DNA of 64,000 nucleotides from Pseudonocardia sp. MH-G8 (GTDB lineage Bacteria > Actinomycetota > Actinomycetes > Mycobacteriales > Pseudonocardiaceae): assembly GCF_002262885.1 (NCBI RefSeq), contig NZ_NKYF01000007.1, positions 124,001 to 188,000 on the forward strand. The letters are read 5' to 3'. Below are positions 54,118-62,697 of this stretch, one piece after another. The notes below the pieces were generated by a model. That model saw only the letters and a list, made by a program, of their open reading frames with translations, had not been told where the DNA came from and searched no databases. Position numbers and translations under genes: made by a program. Every line of letters begins with the position of its first letter. The stretch's first letter is position 1.

Positions 54118-55460
54118 GTGATGGTCCCCCCATGGCGTTGTTCGACGACGACGCCGGCCGTCCATTGGCCGACCGGCTGCGTCCGCGCGTGCTCAGGGAT
54201 GTCGTAGGCCAGGACCACCTGCTGGCCGAGGACGCCGCGATCGGGCGGATGGTCGCCCAGCACCGTCTCGTGTCGATGATCCTGTGGGGGCCTCCCGGCT
54301 GCGGGAAGACCACGATCGCGAGGCTGCTGGCCGAGCAGACGAACCTCGTCTTCGAGTCGCTGTCGGCCACCTTCTCGGGCGTCGCCGACCTGCGCAAGGT
54401 GTTCCAGACGGCCGTGAAGCGCCGGCAGGCGGGGCAGGGCACGCTGCTGTTCGTCGACGAGATCCACCGCTTCAACCGGGCCCAGCAGGACAGCTTCCTG
54501 CCCTACGTCGAGGACGGGACGATCGTGCTGGTCGGTGCGACCACCGAGAACCCGAGCTTCGAGCTCAACGGGGCGCTGTTGTCCCGCTGCCAGGTGTTCG
54601 TCCTCCAGCGGCTCGACGAGCACGCCCTGGCCCTGTTGGTCGAGCGCGCCGAGGAGCTGGCGGGCCGGCCGCTGCCGGTCACGGCGGAGGCCCGCGAGGC
54701 GCTGATCGCGCTGGCGGACGGCGACGGCCGTTACGTGCTCAACATGGCCGAACAGCTCATGGCCCTGCCTGATCCGGCCGGCCCGTTGGACGTGGCCGGC
54801 TTGGCGAGCCAGGTGCAGAAGCGGGTGCCCCTGTACGACAAGGCGCAGGAAGGGCATTACAACCTGATCTCGGCGTTGCACAAGTCGATGCGGGGGTCGG
54901 ACCCGGACGCCGCGCTGTACTGGCTGGCCCGGATGCTCGACGGTGGCGAGGACCCCCTCTTCATCGCCCGCCGGATCGTGCGCTTCGCGAGCGAGGATGT
55001 GGGCATCGCCGACCCGCACGCGGTCCAGCAGGCCCTCGCAGCCTGGGACGTCTACGAACGGCTGGGCTCGCCCGAGGGAGAGCTGGCGATCGCACAAGCC
55101 GTCGTCTACCTCGCGACCGCCCCCAAATCGATCGCGGTCTACCGCGGGCTGAGCGCCGCGACGCGCGCCGCCCGCGAGACCGGGTCGCTGATGCCGCCTG
55201 CGCACATCCTGAACGCGCCGACCCGGTTGATGAAGGACCTCGGCTACGGACGGGAATACCGGTACGACCCCGATGTGGAGGACGGCTTCTCCGGAGCGGA
55301 CTACTTCCCGGAGGGCATGGAGCGCACCACGTTCTACCGTCCGACCGGAAACGGGTACGAACAGCAGGTCCGGCAGCGGTTGCGGCGATGGGCGCAGATG
55401 CGGGCCGAGCGGCGGCGGGTCGCGGACCAGCACCAGGAGAGTGGTGAACGCGAGCGATGA
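54114..55460 (+). CDS. rarA: Replication-associated recombination protein A (AAA+ ATPase)
   Basis: A 448-residue MgsA/WRNIP1-family ATPase. Walker A GPPGCGKTT, Walker B LLFVDEIHRFN and sensor/Arg-finger region TTENPSFELNGALLSRCQVF are intact, and the C-terminal tetramerisation domain (LISALHKSMRGSDPDAALYW) is complete. GTG 54114 overlaps the YjbR stop; ATG 54132 is an alternative. It acts at stalled replication forks. A core housekeeping gene, which suggests that this part is chromosomal. Confidence 0.95.
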   Translation: MSDGPPMALFDDDAGRPLADRLRPRVLRDVVGQDHLLAEDAAIGRMVAQHRLVSMILWGPPGCGKTTIARLLAEQTNLVFESLSATFSGVADLRKVFQTAVKRRQAGQGTLLFVDEIHRFNRAQQDSFLPYVEDGTIVLVGATTENPSFELNGALLSRCQVFVLQRLDEHALALLVERAEELAGRPLPVTAEAREALIALADGDGRYVLNMAEQLMALPDPAGPLDVAGLASQVQKRVPLYDKAQEGHYNLISALHKSMRGSDPDAALYWLARMLDGGEDPLFIARRIVRFASEDVGIADPHAVQQALAAWDVYERLGSPEGELAIAQAVVYLATAPKSIAVYRGLSAATRAARETGSLMPPAHILNAPTRLMKDLGYGREYRYDPDVEDGFSGADYFPEGMERTTFYRPTGNGYEQQVRQRLRRWAQMRAERRRVADQHQESGERER

Positions 55461-55508
55461 GCGGCGCCGCCGCCCGCCGGATGCCTCGAGAGGCCGCCGG
55501 CACCCGCT

Positions 55509-56453
55509 TCACGACAACCGGCCGGGACGGATCTCGTGGGGTGCCACTCCCGGCACGATCCGGTTGCGGGTTCCGCCGAGCAGCTCCACGGTGGTCGTGA
55601 CGACGTCGCCCGGCCGCAGTGGCGGGAGGAAGTCCGCGCCGTGTCGGCCCCACAGTTCGGCCAGGCAGCCGCCCTGGCAGGTGCCGGAGCCGAGCAGGTC
55701 GCCGGGACGGATCCAGGTGCCCCGCGAGGCGTAGGCGGCCAGCGCGGGGAAGGACCAGGCCATGTTGTCCAGCCGGTCGGCGCCGATCGCCTCGTCGTTG
55801 ACCCGGACCTCCATCGCCAGGTCGTAGGACGTGCCCGAGCGCCGGTGTGACAGCTCGTCCGCGGTGACGAACACGGTGCCGAGCGCCGTGGCGGTGTCCT
55901 TTCCCTTGGCCGGTCCCAGGCGCAGGCGCATCTCGTGGAACTGCACGTCCCGCGCGGAGAAGTCGTTGAGCACCACGAACCCGGCGATGTGGTCGGCTGC
56001 CTGGTCGACGGTGAGGTCCTGGCCGGCCCGGCCGACGACGGCGGCGACCTCCAGCTCGAAGTCGAACCGGTCGCAGCCGGGCGGCACCGGCACGTCGTCG
56101 TGCGGGCCGACCGTGGCGTAGGGGTTGGAGAAGTAGAACGCCGGGATCTCCCAGAACTCCTCCGGGACCCGGGCGTCCGGGTCCACGTTCCGGGCGATGC
56201 CGGCGGTGTGCTCGGGGAAGGTGGAGAAATCCCGCACCGTCGGCGGGTCGAGCGGAGCCATCAGAGCCGCCTCGGCCAGGGGCGTCCCGTGGGCCGCGGT
56301 CCTCAGCGCACGGTTCGCGGCCTCGGCCAGGCGGCCGTCCTCGGCGAGCAGGGCGGGCAGGTCGAGCCCGCGGGGAAGGTCGATCAGGACGTCCTCGTCG
56401 TCGAGCACGGCGAGGGCGGGGCCCTGATCCGTCCGGTGCCGGACGAATCGCAT
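55509..56453 (-). CDS. FAH-family hydrolase (fumarylacetoacetase-like)
   Basis: A 314-residue enzyme of the fumarylacetoacetate hydrolase superfamily with metal Glu pair in FDFELEVAAVVGRAG and NDFSARDVQFHEM, LGPAKGKDTATALG and LLGSGTCQGGCLAEL. The last block resembles the class that hydrolyses acylpyruvates. ATG 56453. Divergent from the LysR gene. With the FAH gene at 57566, it is one of two hydrolases in the ring-cleavage cluster. Confidence 0.9.
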   Translation of the reverse strand: MRFVRHRTDQGPALAVLDDEDVLIDLPRGLDLPALLAEDGRLAEAANRALRTAAHGTPLAEAALMAPLDPPTVRDFSTFPEHTAGIARNVDPDARVPEEFWEIPAFYFSNPYATVGPHDDVPVPPGCDRFDFELEVAAVVGRAGQDLTVDQAADHIAGFVVLNDFSARDVQFHEMRLRLGPAKGKDTATALGTVFVTADELSHRRSGTSYDLAMEVRVNDEAIGADRLDNMAWSFPALAAYASRGTWIRPGDLLGSGTCQGGCLAELWGRHGADFLPPLRPGDVVTTTVELLGGTRNRIVPGVAPHEIRPGRLS

Positions 56454-56527
56454 GCATGCCTCCTCGGTGATCTGCGTCGGGACACTATCCACGCCGCCGC
56501 GCCGACGGAAATGCACAGAGCTGCTGC

Positions 56528-56557
56528 CTGGTATCCGTTCCGTGAATGCGTCCCTAG
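56528..56557. promoter_or_regulatory. Candidate LysR-binding region 1
   Basis: CTGGTATCC (56528-56536) and CCCTAG (56552-56557) recur in the same order upstream of the 57566 operon, and overlap the promoter region between the divergent FAH gene and LysR gene. Confidence 0.4.
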
Positions 56558-56586
56558 GATCGACGCGCGACGACGAGGCGGTGCGG

Positions 56587-57492
56587 ATGAACCTGGGACA
56601 GCTCGACCTCAACCTGCTGGTCGTCCTGGACGCGCTGCTGCGGGAGCAGAACGTCACCCGCGCCGCCGAACGGCTGCACATGTCCCAGCCGGCGACGAGC
56701 ACCGCCCTCGCGCGGTTGCGGAAGGTGCTCGGCGACCCGCTGCTCGTCAAGCACGGCCGGTACCTGCAGCTGACCCCGCGCGCCGAGGCGCTCATCGCGC
56801 CGGTGCGGGAGGTGCTCGCCACGATCGAGCAGACCATCGTGACGCCGCCCGGCTTCGACCCGGCGCACGACCGGCGGACCTTCGGGGTGGTCGCCAGCGA
56901 CTACGTCGGCGTGGTGCTGATCCGCCCGCTGCTGGCGCGCATCGCCGGCCTGGCCCCGAACCTGAGGCTGGAGCTGGGCGGCTTGTCCGCCCACACCCTG
57001 CCCATGGCCGGACGCGACGAGATCGACCTCGTGATCCTGCCGGAGGTGCTGGCCCAGGCGGGCCCGCTCGCCGGCTGCTCGAGCGCCCCGGTGCTGCGCG
57101 ACCGGTACGTGGGCGCGGTGTGGTCGCAACACCCGCTGGCCGGGCAGCCGCTCGCCCCCGCGGCGCTGGCCGAGTACCCGTACCTGGCTTTCGCTCCGGC
57201 GGGTGGCTGCAGCCTCATGGACGAGGACCTCGACAGGGCCGGGATCACCACCCGGGTCGAGGCCACCTCGGTCAACTTCATCGCGTTGCCGTTCCTGCTC
57301 GCCGGCACCGACCTGGTGACGATCATCCCGGAACGGCTGGGCAGACAGATCGCCCCCGCGGCGGACATCACGTTGCTCGAACCGGAGTTCGCGCTGCGAC
57401 CGGTGCGCGAGTCCGCGTTCTGGCATTCCCGCCGCGATGCCGACCCCGGGCACCGCTGGCTGCGCGAGCAACTGCTGGGCGTGGCGGGATAG
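56587..57492 (+). CDS. LysR-type regulator
   Basis: A 301-residue regulator; ATG 56587 (GTG 56581 is possible). HTH: LREQNVTRAAERLHMSQPAT, STALARLRKVLGDPLLVKHG. The N-terminus (LGQLDLNLLVVLDALL) and effector domain are of the NodD/PcpR-like subgroup often found with aromatic catabolism. It lies between the FAH gene it diverges from and the 57566 operon. Confidence 0.9.
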   Translation: MNLGQLDLNLLVVLDALLREQNVTRAAERLHMSQPATSTALARLRKVLGDPLLVKHGRYLQLTPRAEALIAPVREVLATIEQTIVTPPGFDPAHDRRTFGVVASDYVGVVLIRPLLARIAGLAPNLRLELGGLSAHTLPMAGRDEIDLVILPEVLAQAGPLAGCSSAPVLRDRYVGAVWSQHPLAGQPLAPAALAEYPYLAFAPAGGCSLMDEDLDRAGITTRVEATSVNFIALPFLLAGTDLVTIIPERLGRQIAPAADITLLEPEFALRPVRESAFWHSRRDADPGHRWLREQLLGVAG

Positions 57493-57539
57493 CTGGTATC
57501 CACAGCAGGTATTTCCGCGTCACCTGCACACCGCCCTAG
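57493..57539. promoter_or_regulatory. Candidate LysR-binding region 2
   Basis: CTGGTATCC (57493-57501), GCAGGTAT (57505-57512) and CCCTAG (57534-57539) precede the ring-cleavage operon and repeat words found at 56528-56557. The GGTAT direct repeat could be the activator half-sites. Confidence 0.4.
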
Positions 57540-57565
57540 CGTCGACCGCGTCGAAGGAGGACGCG

Positions 57566-58540
57566 ATGACGCGATGGGTCGACGGGTACGCCCTCGGCAC
57601 CTTCTCGGACGGGGCCGCCGGTTTCGCCGGGCTGGTGTCCGGGGACCGGGTACTGCGCCTGGACGATCTGGGGCCGGCCGGGGTACCGGTGACGGTCCGG
57701 AGCCTGCTGGAGGACTGGGCGGGCGTGCGGCCCCGGCTGGCGGAGCTGGCCGCGACACTCCACGGGGAACGCGGTGAGCCGCTGGCCGGGTTGACGGTGC
57801 TCGCGCCGGTGGAACCCCGACAGATCCTGCAGGCGGGCGCGAACTACCGGGACCACGTCGCCGAGATCGTCGTCTCCGGCCGCGAACCCGGCGACACCCG
57901 GTCCGACGAGGAGTTGCGCCGTGCCGCCGGGAAGATGATGGACGACAAGGTCGCCACCGGCAGTCCCTTCCTCTTCAGCGGCCTGCCCGCCGCGATCTGC
58001 GGCCCCGACGACGACGTGCTGCTGCCCGCCGAGTCGGACCAGGTCGACTGGGAGGTCGAACTGGCCGTCGTGATCGGCGCGACCGCCCACCGGGTGCCGC
58101 GCGAGCGGGCGATGGAGCACGTGGCGGGCTACACCGTCTGCAACGACATCAGCGCCCGCGACCTCCAGTTCCCGCCGGAGCACCGGCCGCTGGGCGGTGA
58201 CTGGGTGCGAGCCAAGAACCGCCCCACGTTCCTGCCGACCGGCCCGTTCCTCGTCCCGGCCGACCTGGTGCCGGACTACCGGGCACTGGAGCTGACTCTC
58301 GACCTGGGCGGCGAACGCAAGCAGTCCGACGTCGCGGCGAACCTGCTCTTCGACGTCGAGGCGCTGGTGGCCGCCGCCTCGGCGGCCACCAGGCTGTACC
58401 CCGGCGACCTGGTTCTCACGGGGAGCCCGGCGGGCAACGGCGGGGCCTGGCAACGGTGGCTGCGGCCCGGCGACGTCCTCGAGGCGGCCATCTCCGGCAT
58501 CGGCGCCCAGCGCAACACCTGCGTGGCGGAGCCCCGATGA
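57566..58540 (+). CDS. FAH-family hydrolase/hydratase
   Basis: A 324-residue FAH-superfamily enzyme. ATG 57566 follows GAAGGAGG. VDWEVELAVVIGATAHRVPR carries the metal ligands; NDISARDLQFPPEHRPLGGD, LTGSPAGNGGAW and an N-terminal extension are present. First gene of a five-gene operon; overlaps the next by 4 bp. It may hydrolyse or hydrate the ring-cleavage product. Confidence 0.9.
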   Translation: MTRWVDGYALGTFSDGAAGFAGLVSGDRVLRLDDLGPAGVPVTVRSLLEDWAGVRPRLAELAATLHGERGEPLAGLTVLAPVEPRQILQAGANYRDHVAEIVVSGREPGDTRSDEELRRAAGKMMDDKVATGSPFLFSGLPAAICGPDDDVLLPAESDQVDWEVELAVVIGATAHRVPRERAMEHVAGYTVCNDISARDLQFPPEHRPLGGDWVRAKNRPTFLPTGPFLVPADLVPDYRALELTLDLGGERKQSDVAANLLFDVEALVAAASAATRLYPGDLVLTGSPAGNGGAWQRWLRPGDVLEAAISGIGAQRNTCVAEPR

Positions 58541-59445
58541 CACGGCCGCCGTCCGGGCGCGCCGAGGAGATCGCCGACGGCGTGTACGCGTTCGTCCAGC
58601 CCGACGGCAGCTGGATGATCAACAACAGCGGGTTCGTCGTCGGCCGCTCCGGTGTCCTGTGCATCGACACGTGTGCGACCGAGCGCCGCACGCGGCACCT
58701 GCTGGCGGCCGTCGCGGACGTGACCGCGGCGCCGGTGCGCACGCTCGTCAACACCCACCACCACCCCGACCACACGGCGGGCAACGGCTTCTTCCCGACC
58801 GCGACGATCGTCGCGCACGAGCAGGCCCGTCCCGAGATGCGTGCGCTCGGCCTGCCCGGCAACGACGGCATCTGGTCGGAGGTGGACTACGGCGAGCCCG
58901 AGCTCGCGCCGCCGTTCCTGACCTTCACCGACCGGATCACCGTGTGGGCCGACGACCTGCGCTGCGAGGTGATCCACCCCGGCCGGACGGCGCACACCAC
59001 CAACGACGTCGTGGTGTGGATCCCGGACCGGTCCGTGCTCTTCGCCGGTGACCTGCTGTTCCACGGCGGCACCCCGTTCCTGCTGTCCGGGTCGGTGCGC
59101 GGGTCCATCGCCGTGCTGGAGCAGTTCCTGGCCCCGCTCGGCGCCACCACCATCGTGCCGGGGCACGGGCCGGTGTGCGGTCCGGAGGTCGTCGACGAGG
59201 TGCTGGCCTACCTGCGGTTCGTCCTCGCCGTCGCGGCCGAGGGGCGGGCCGAAGGGCTGTCACCGCTCGACCTGGCCCGGCGGACCGACCTCGGCCGGTT
59301 CGCCGCCTGGACCGACGCCGAGCGCATCGTCGGCAACCTGCACCGGGCCTACGCCGAGGAATCCGGTGCCCCGCTGGATCCCGCAGCGGCTTTCGCGGAC
59401 ATGGTCGCCTACAACGGCGGCCGGCCCCTGCGCTGCCTGGCCTGA
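58537..59445 (+). CDS. Metallo-beta-lactamase-fold hydrolase
   Basis: A 302-residue MBL-fold protein. LVNTHHHPDHTAGNG (HxHxDH), IHPGRTAHTTNDVVVW and FAGDLLFHGGTPFLLSGS, VPGHGPV complete a dinuclear zinc site. Overlaps the FAH gene (ATGA). In this operon it may hydrolyse a lactone, thioester or ester intermediate. Confidence 0.88.
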   Translation: MTRPPSGRAEEIADGVYAFVQPDGSWMINNSGFVVGRSGVLCIDTCATERRTRHLLAAVADVTAAPVRTLVNTHHHPDHTAGNGFFPTATIVAHEQARPEMRALGLPGNDGIWSEVDYGEPELAPPFLTFTDRITVWADDLRCEVIHPGRTAHTTNDVVVWIPDRSVLFAGDLLFHGGTPFLLSGSVRGSIAVLEQFLAPLGATTIVPGHGPVCGPEVVDEVLAYLRFVLAVAAEGRAEGLSPLDLARRTDLGRFAAWTDAERIVGNLHRAYAEESGAPLDPAAAFADMVAYNGGRPLRCLA

Positions 59446-59476
59446 CCCCGTTTCGTGTGAGAGCGAGGAGGCTTTC

Positions 59477-60514
59477 GTGTCCGAGATCCTGTTGTCCCAG
59501 CTCGCCCACGTCGAGCTGTTCAGCCCCAGGCCCGACGAGACCGTCCGGTGGATGAAGGACGTGTTCGGACTGGAGGAGACCACCCGCGAGGGCCGGTCGG
59601 TGTACCTGCGCGGCTGGGCCGAGTGGCTGCACTCCAGCCTCATCGTCACCGAGGCCGAGGAGCCCGGCGTGGGCCGGATCGGGTGGCGTACCTACGGTCC
59701 CGGCGACCCGGAGGCCGTGGCGAAGCGGCTGGCCGGAACGGAGGAGGCCGTCGGCTGGGTCGACGACTGGACCGGCCACGGCGCCACCTACCGGTACCGC
59801 GCGCCGCACGGGCGGCACCTGCACGAGGTGTTCTGGGAGGTCGACCGCCACCAGGCGCCGCCGCAGGAGCGGGACCCGGCGTTGCCCAACCGGCCGCAGC
59901 GCTACTCCGGACGAGGCATCGGCGCCCGCTACCTCGACCACGTCACCATGCCCACGGCGAACATGCGCGGGGACATCGACTTCTACAAGCAGCTCGGGGC
60001 GCGCCACACCGCCCAGACCGAGGTCGAGCCCGGATTCGCCGTGTTCTCCACGCTGACCTGCAACGGCATCCGCTCCACCCACGACCTCGCGCTCGTGCCC
60101 GACTTCAGCGGCGCGACGGGCCGGGCCCACCACATCGCGTTCCGCGTCGACCAGCGCCAGGACGTCGAACGTGCCGCGGAGATCTTCCTCGCGAACGGCA
60201 CCCCGATCGAGTTCGGTCCGGGCATCCACGGCATCGACGAGATCACCTACCTCTACGTCCGCGAGCCGGGCGGGTTCCGGATGGAGATCAACGCCGGCGG
60301 CTGGGTCAACACCATGCCCGACTGGGAGGCCACCACCTACCAGGCCGCCGGCGGCAACGCCGGGCAGAGCATCTACCGCAACGTCGAGGCCCCGGACGGC
60401 TTCTTCGAGGCGTGGCCGCTGCCCGCCGAGGACGCGGCGGAGAAGGAACGGGCCGCCGTCGCGGGCGAGGGCCTCCGCGACTTCTTCGGCGAACAGGCGG
60501 GCAGCGGGCGATGA
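59477..60514 (+). CDS. Extradiol ring-cleavage dioxygenase (VOC superfamily)
   Basis: A 345-residue type I extradiol dioxygenase-like protein with GTG 59477 behind GCGAGGAGG. Two VOC domains; the C-terminal one holds the Fe(II) triad H155 (LDHVTMP), H219 (HHIAFRV) and E270 (REPGGFRMEINAGG). The N-terminal domain has lost the metal ligands, as in catechol 2,3-dioxygenases. Cleaves a vicinal dihydroxy aromatic next to a hydroxyl. Confidence 0.88.
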   Translation: MSEILLSQLAHVELFSPRPDETVRWMKDVFGLEETTREGRSVYLRGWAEWLHSSLIVTEAEEPGVGRIGWRTYGPGDPEAVAKRLAGTEEAVGWVDDWTGHGATYRYRAPHGRHLHEVFWEVDRHQAPPQERDPALPNRPQRYSGRGIGARYLDHVTMPTANMRGDIDFYKQLGARHTAQTEVEPGFAVFSTLTCNGIRSTHDLALVPDFSGATGRAHHIAFRVDQRQDVERAAEIFLANGTPIEFGPGIHGIDEITYLYVREPGGFRMEINAGGWVNTMPDWEATTYQAAGGNAGQSIYRNVEAPDGFFEAWPLPAEDAAEKERAAVAGEGLRDFFGEQAGSGR

Positions 60515-61641
60515 CCGCGGTGCGGCGGGTCCTCGTCGTCGGCGGTGGCATCGGCGGTCTGTCGGCGACCATCGCGCTGCGGCGCACCGGTGTGGACGTC
60601 GATCTCGTCGAGAAGAACCCGGAATGGACGGTCCACGGCGTCGGGATCATCCAGCCCGGAAACGCGTTGCGCGCGCTGCACGAGCTCGGTCTCGCCGAGG
60701 AGTGCGTCGCCGAAGGACACCCCATCCTGGGGATGCGCAGCCGGCTCGCCGACGGCACCACGCTCCTGCACGACGACACGTTCCCGCCCGCCGTTCCCGG
60801 GCTGCCGCCGACCAACGGCATCACCCGCCGCAGGCTGCACGACATCCTGGTGGCGGCGGCGACGCGCTCCGGCGCGGACATCCGCACCGGGGTGACGGTG
60901 TCCACGCTCGACGAGCGGCCCGGCGAGGTGGGAGTCGCCTTCTCCGACGGCGCACACCGGTCCTACGACCTCGTCGTGGGGGCGGACGGGCTCTACTCCA
61001 CGATGCGCGAGACCCTGTTCGGCGCCGGGGTGAAGGCGAGGTTCACCGGCCAGGTCGCCTGGCGCATCAACCTGCCCCGGATCCCGGAGCTCGACCGGAT
61101 GTGGATGTTCCGCGGCTCCCGGGGCTCCGCGGGGTTCGTCCCGCTTGCCCCGGACCTGATGTACATGCTGACGATCGAGAAGGTGCCCGAGGGCGCACCG
61201 GTGCGGCTGCCCCGGGAAGGGCTGGCCGCGGTGTACCGGGAACGGCTGGCGGAGTACGGCGGACCGGTCGCCGAGCACCGCGAGCTGGTCCGCGACGACG
61301 ACGAGGTCGTCTACCGTCCGGTCGAGAACGTCCTGGTCCCGCCGCCCTGGCACCGCGGCCGCGTGCTGCTGATCGGCGACGCCGCGCACGGCACCTCGCC
61401 GCACTGCGGCCAGGGCGGTGCGCAGGCGATCGAGGACGGCGTCGTGCTCGCCGACGAGGTCGGAAAAGGCCTCCCGGTGGAGCAGGTCCTCGACGGCTTC
61501 ATGGGGCGCCGCTACGCGCGCTGCAAGACGATCGTCGAGGGCTCCGAGCGCATCGGACGCTGGGAGCAGGACCATTCCCTCGACATCGACCCCGACGCCG
61601 CGGCATTCGAGGTCACGATGGCCGCGATGGCCCCGCTGTGA
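60511..61641 (+). CDS. FAD-dependent aromatic hydroxylase
   Basis: A 376-residue class A flavin monooxygenase. GGGIGGLSATIALRRTG binds ADP of FAD, LVVGADGLYSTMR and GDAAHGTSPHCGQGGAQAIE are the DG and GD motifs. Overlaps the dioxygenase by 4 bp. NAD(P)H-dependent hydroxylation would make the dihydroxy ring substrate for the extradiol enzyme. Confidence 0.9.
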   Translation: MTAVRRVLVVGGGIGGLSATIALRRTGVDVDLVEKNPEWTVHGVGIIQPGNALRALHELGLAEECVAEGHPILGMRSRLADGTTLLHDDTFPPAVPGLPPTNGITRRRLHDILVAAATRSGADIRTGVTVSTLDERPGEVGVAFSDGAHRSYDLVVGADGLYSTMRETLFGAGVKARFTGQVAWRINLPRIPELDRMWMFRGSRGSAGFVPLAPDLMYMLTIEKVPEGAPVRLPREGLAAVYRERLAEYGGPVAEHRELVRDDDEVVYRPVENVLVPPPWHRGRVLLIGDAAHGTSPHCGQGGAQAIEDGVVLADEVGKGLPVEQVLDGFMGRRYARCKTIVEGSERIGRWEQDHSLDIDPDAAAFEVTMAAMAPL

Positions 61642-62669
61642 GGGGCGAGCGGCGGCTGCCGACCGTCGACGTGCACGCCCATCTGGGCATCCCCGCGGTC
61701 GACGAGCTGATCGCGGACGAACCGGGCCTGGCCCGGCAGCGGGCGACCGACGCCGCCAGCCTCGGTCCTGCCTCCGCGGCCTACAACGTCGAGCAGATCC
61801 GGGCACTGGCGGTCCGCCTGACCGATGTGGACACCCGCCTCGACGCGATGGACCGCGCCGGGGTGGACGTCCAGGCCGTGAGCGCGGTGCCGCTGCCGCA
61901 CAACTGGGCCGGACGCGACCTCGCCGAACGCATCGCGGCACTCACCAACGAGGCGATCGCCGGGTTCTGCGCCGTGCGACCGGACCGGTTCGTCGGCATC
62001 GGCACCGTGTCCTTGCAGCACCCGGACCTCGCGGTGCGTCAGCTCCGGACCGCGCTCGCCGACCTGCACCTGAGAGGCGTGCAGATCTCCACCGCGGCCG
62101 CGCCCGGCGTCGAACTCGACGACCCGTCGCTGGCGGAGTTCTGGGCGGTGGCGCAGGAGTCGGGCGCTGCCGTGCTCATCCACCCGTGGGGTTGTTCGCT
62201 GGGGGAGCGGCTCAACGCCTACTACCTGTTCAACACCGTCGGCAATCCGGTGGAGACGGCGCTCGCCTTGTCGCGCATCGCGTTCTCCGGGCTGCTGGAG
62301 CGCCATCCGCGCCTGAAGATCTGGGCCGCCCACGGCGGCGGCTACCTGCCGACCTACCTCGGCCGTGCCGACCACGCCTGGGCGGTGCGCGGCGACGCCC
62401 GCACCACCGCGCAACCACCCAGCGCCCAGCTGCGACGCGTCTTCGTCGACTCGCTGGTCTACACCCCGCAGGCTCTCCGGCACCTGGTGGAGAACCTGGG
62501 TGCCTCGCAGGTCACGCTGGGCAGCGACTACCCCTTCGACATGGGGGTCGAGGACCCCGTCGAGCGACTGCTGGCAGCGGGATTCGACGACGCCACCGTC
62601 GCGGCGATCCGCGGCGGCAACGCCGAGCGGCTGCTGGGCCCGCTACCCCACGTCCGGGATCCGCGGTGA
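61638..62669 (+). CDS. ACMSD-type amidohydrolase (probable decarboxylase)
   Basis: A 343-residue PF04909 protein with GTG 61638. Metal ligands: VDVHAHL (HxH) near residue 10, IHPWG, AHGGGYLPT and the Asp in GSDYPFDMG. In the family these zinc enzymes decarboxylate carboxymuconate semialdehydes or hydroxybenzoates. Last gene of the operon; it probably removes the carboxylate of the cleaved ring. Confidence 0.88.
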   Translation: MRGERRLPTVDVHAHLGIPAVDELIADEPGLARQRATDAASLGPASAAYNVEQIRALAVRLTDVDTRLDAMDRAGVDVQAVSAVPLPHNWAGRDLAERIAALTNEAIAGFCAVRPDRFVGIGTVSLQHPDLAVRQLRTALADLHLRGVQISTAAAPGVELDDPSLAEFWAVAQESGAAVLIHPWGCSLGERLNAYYLFNTVGNPVETALALSRIAFSGLLERHPRLKIWAAHGGGYLPTYLGRADHAWAVRGDARTTAQPPSAQLRRVFVDSLVYTPQALRHLVENLGASQVTLGSDYPFDMGVEDPVERLLAAGFDDATVAAIRGGNAERLLGPLPHVRDPR

Positions 62670-62697
62670 GGAGCGACCCGCGCGGTGGCGGATCCGG

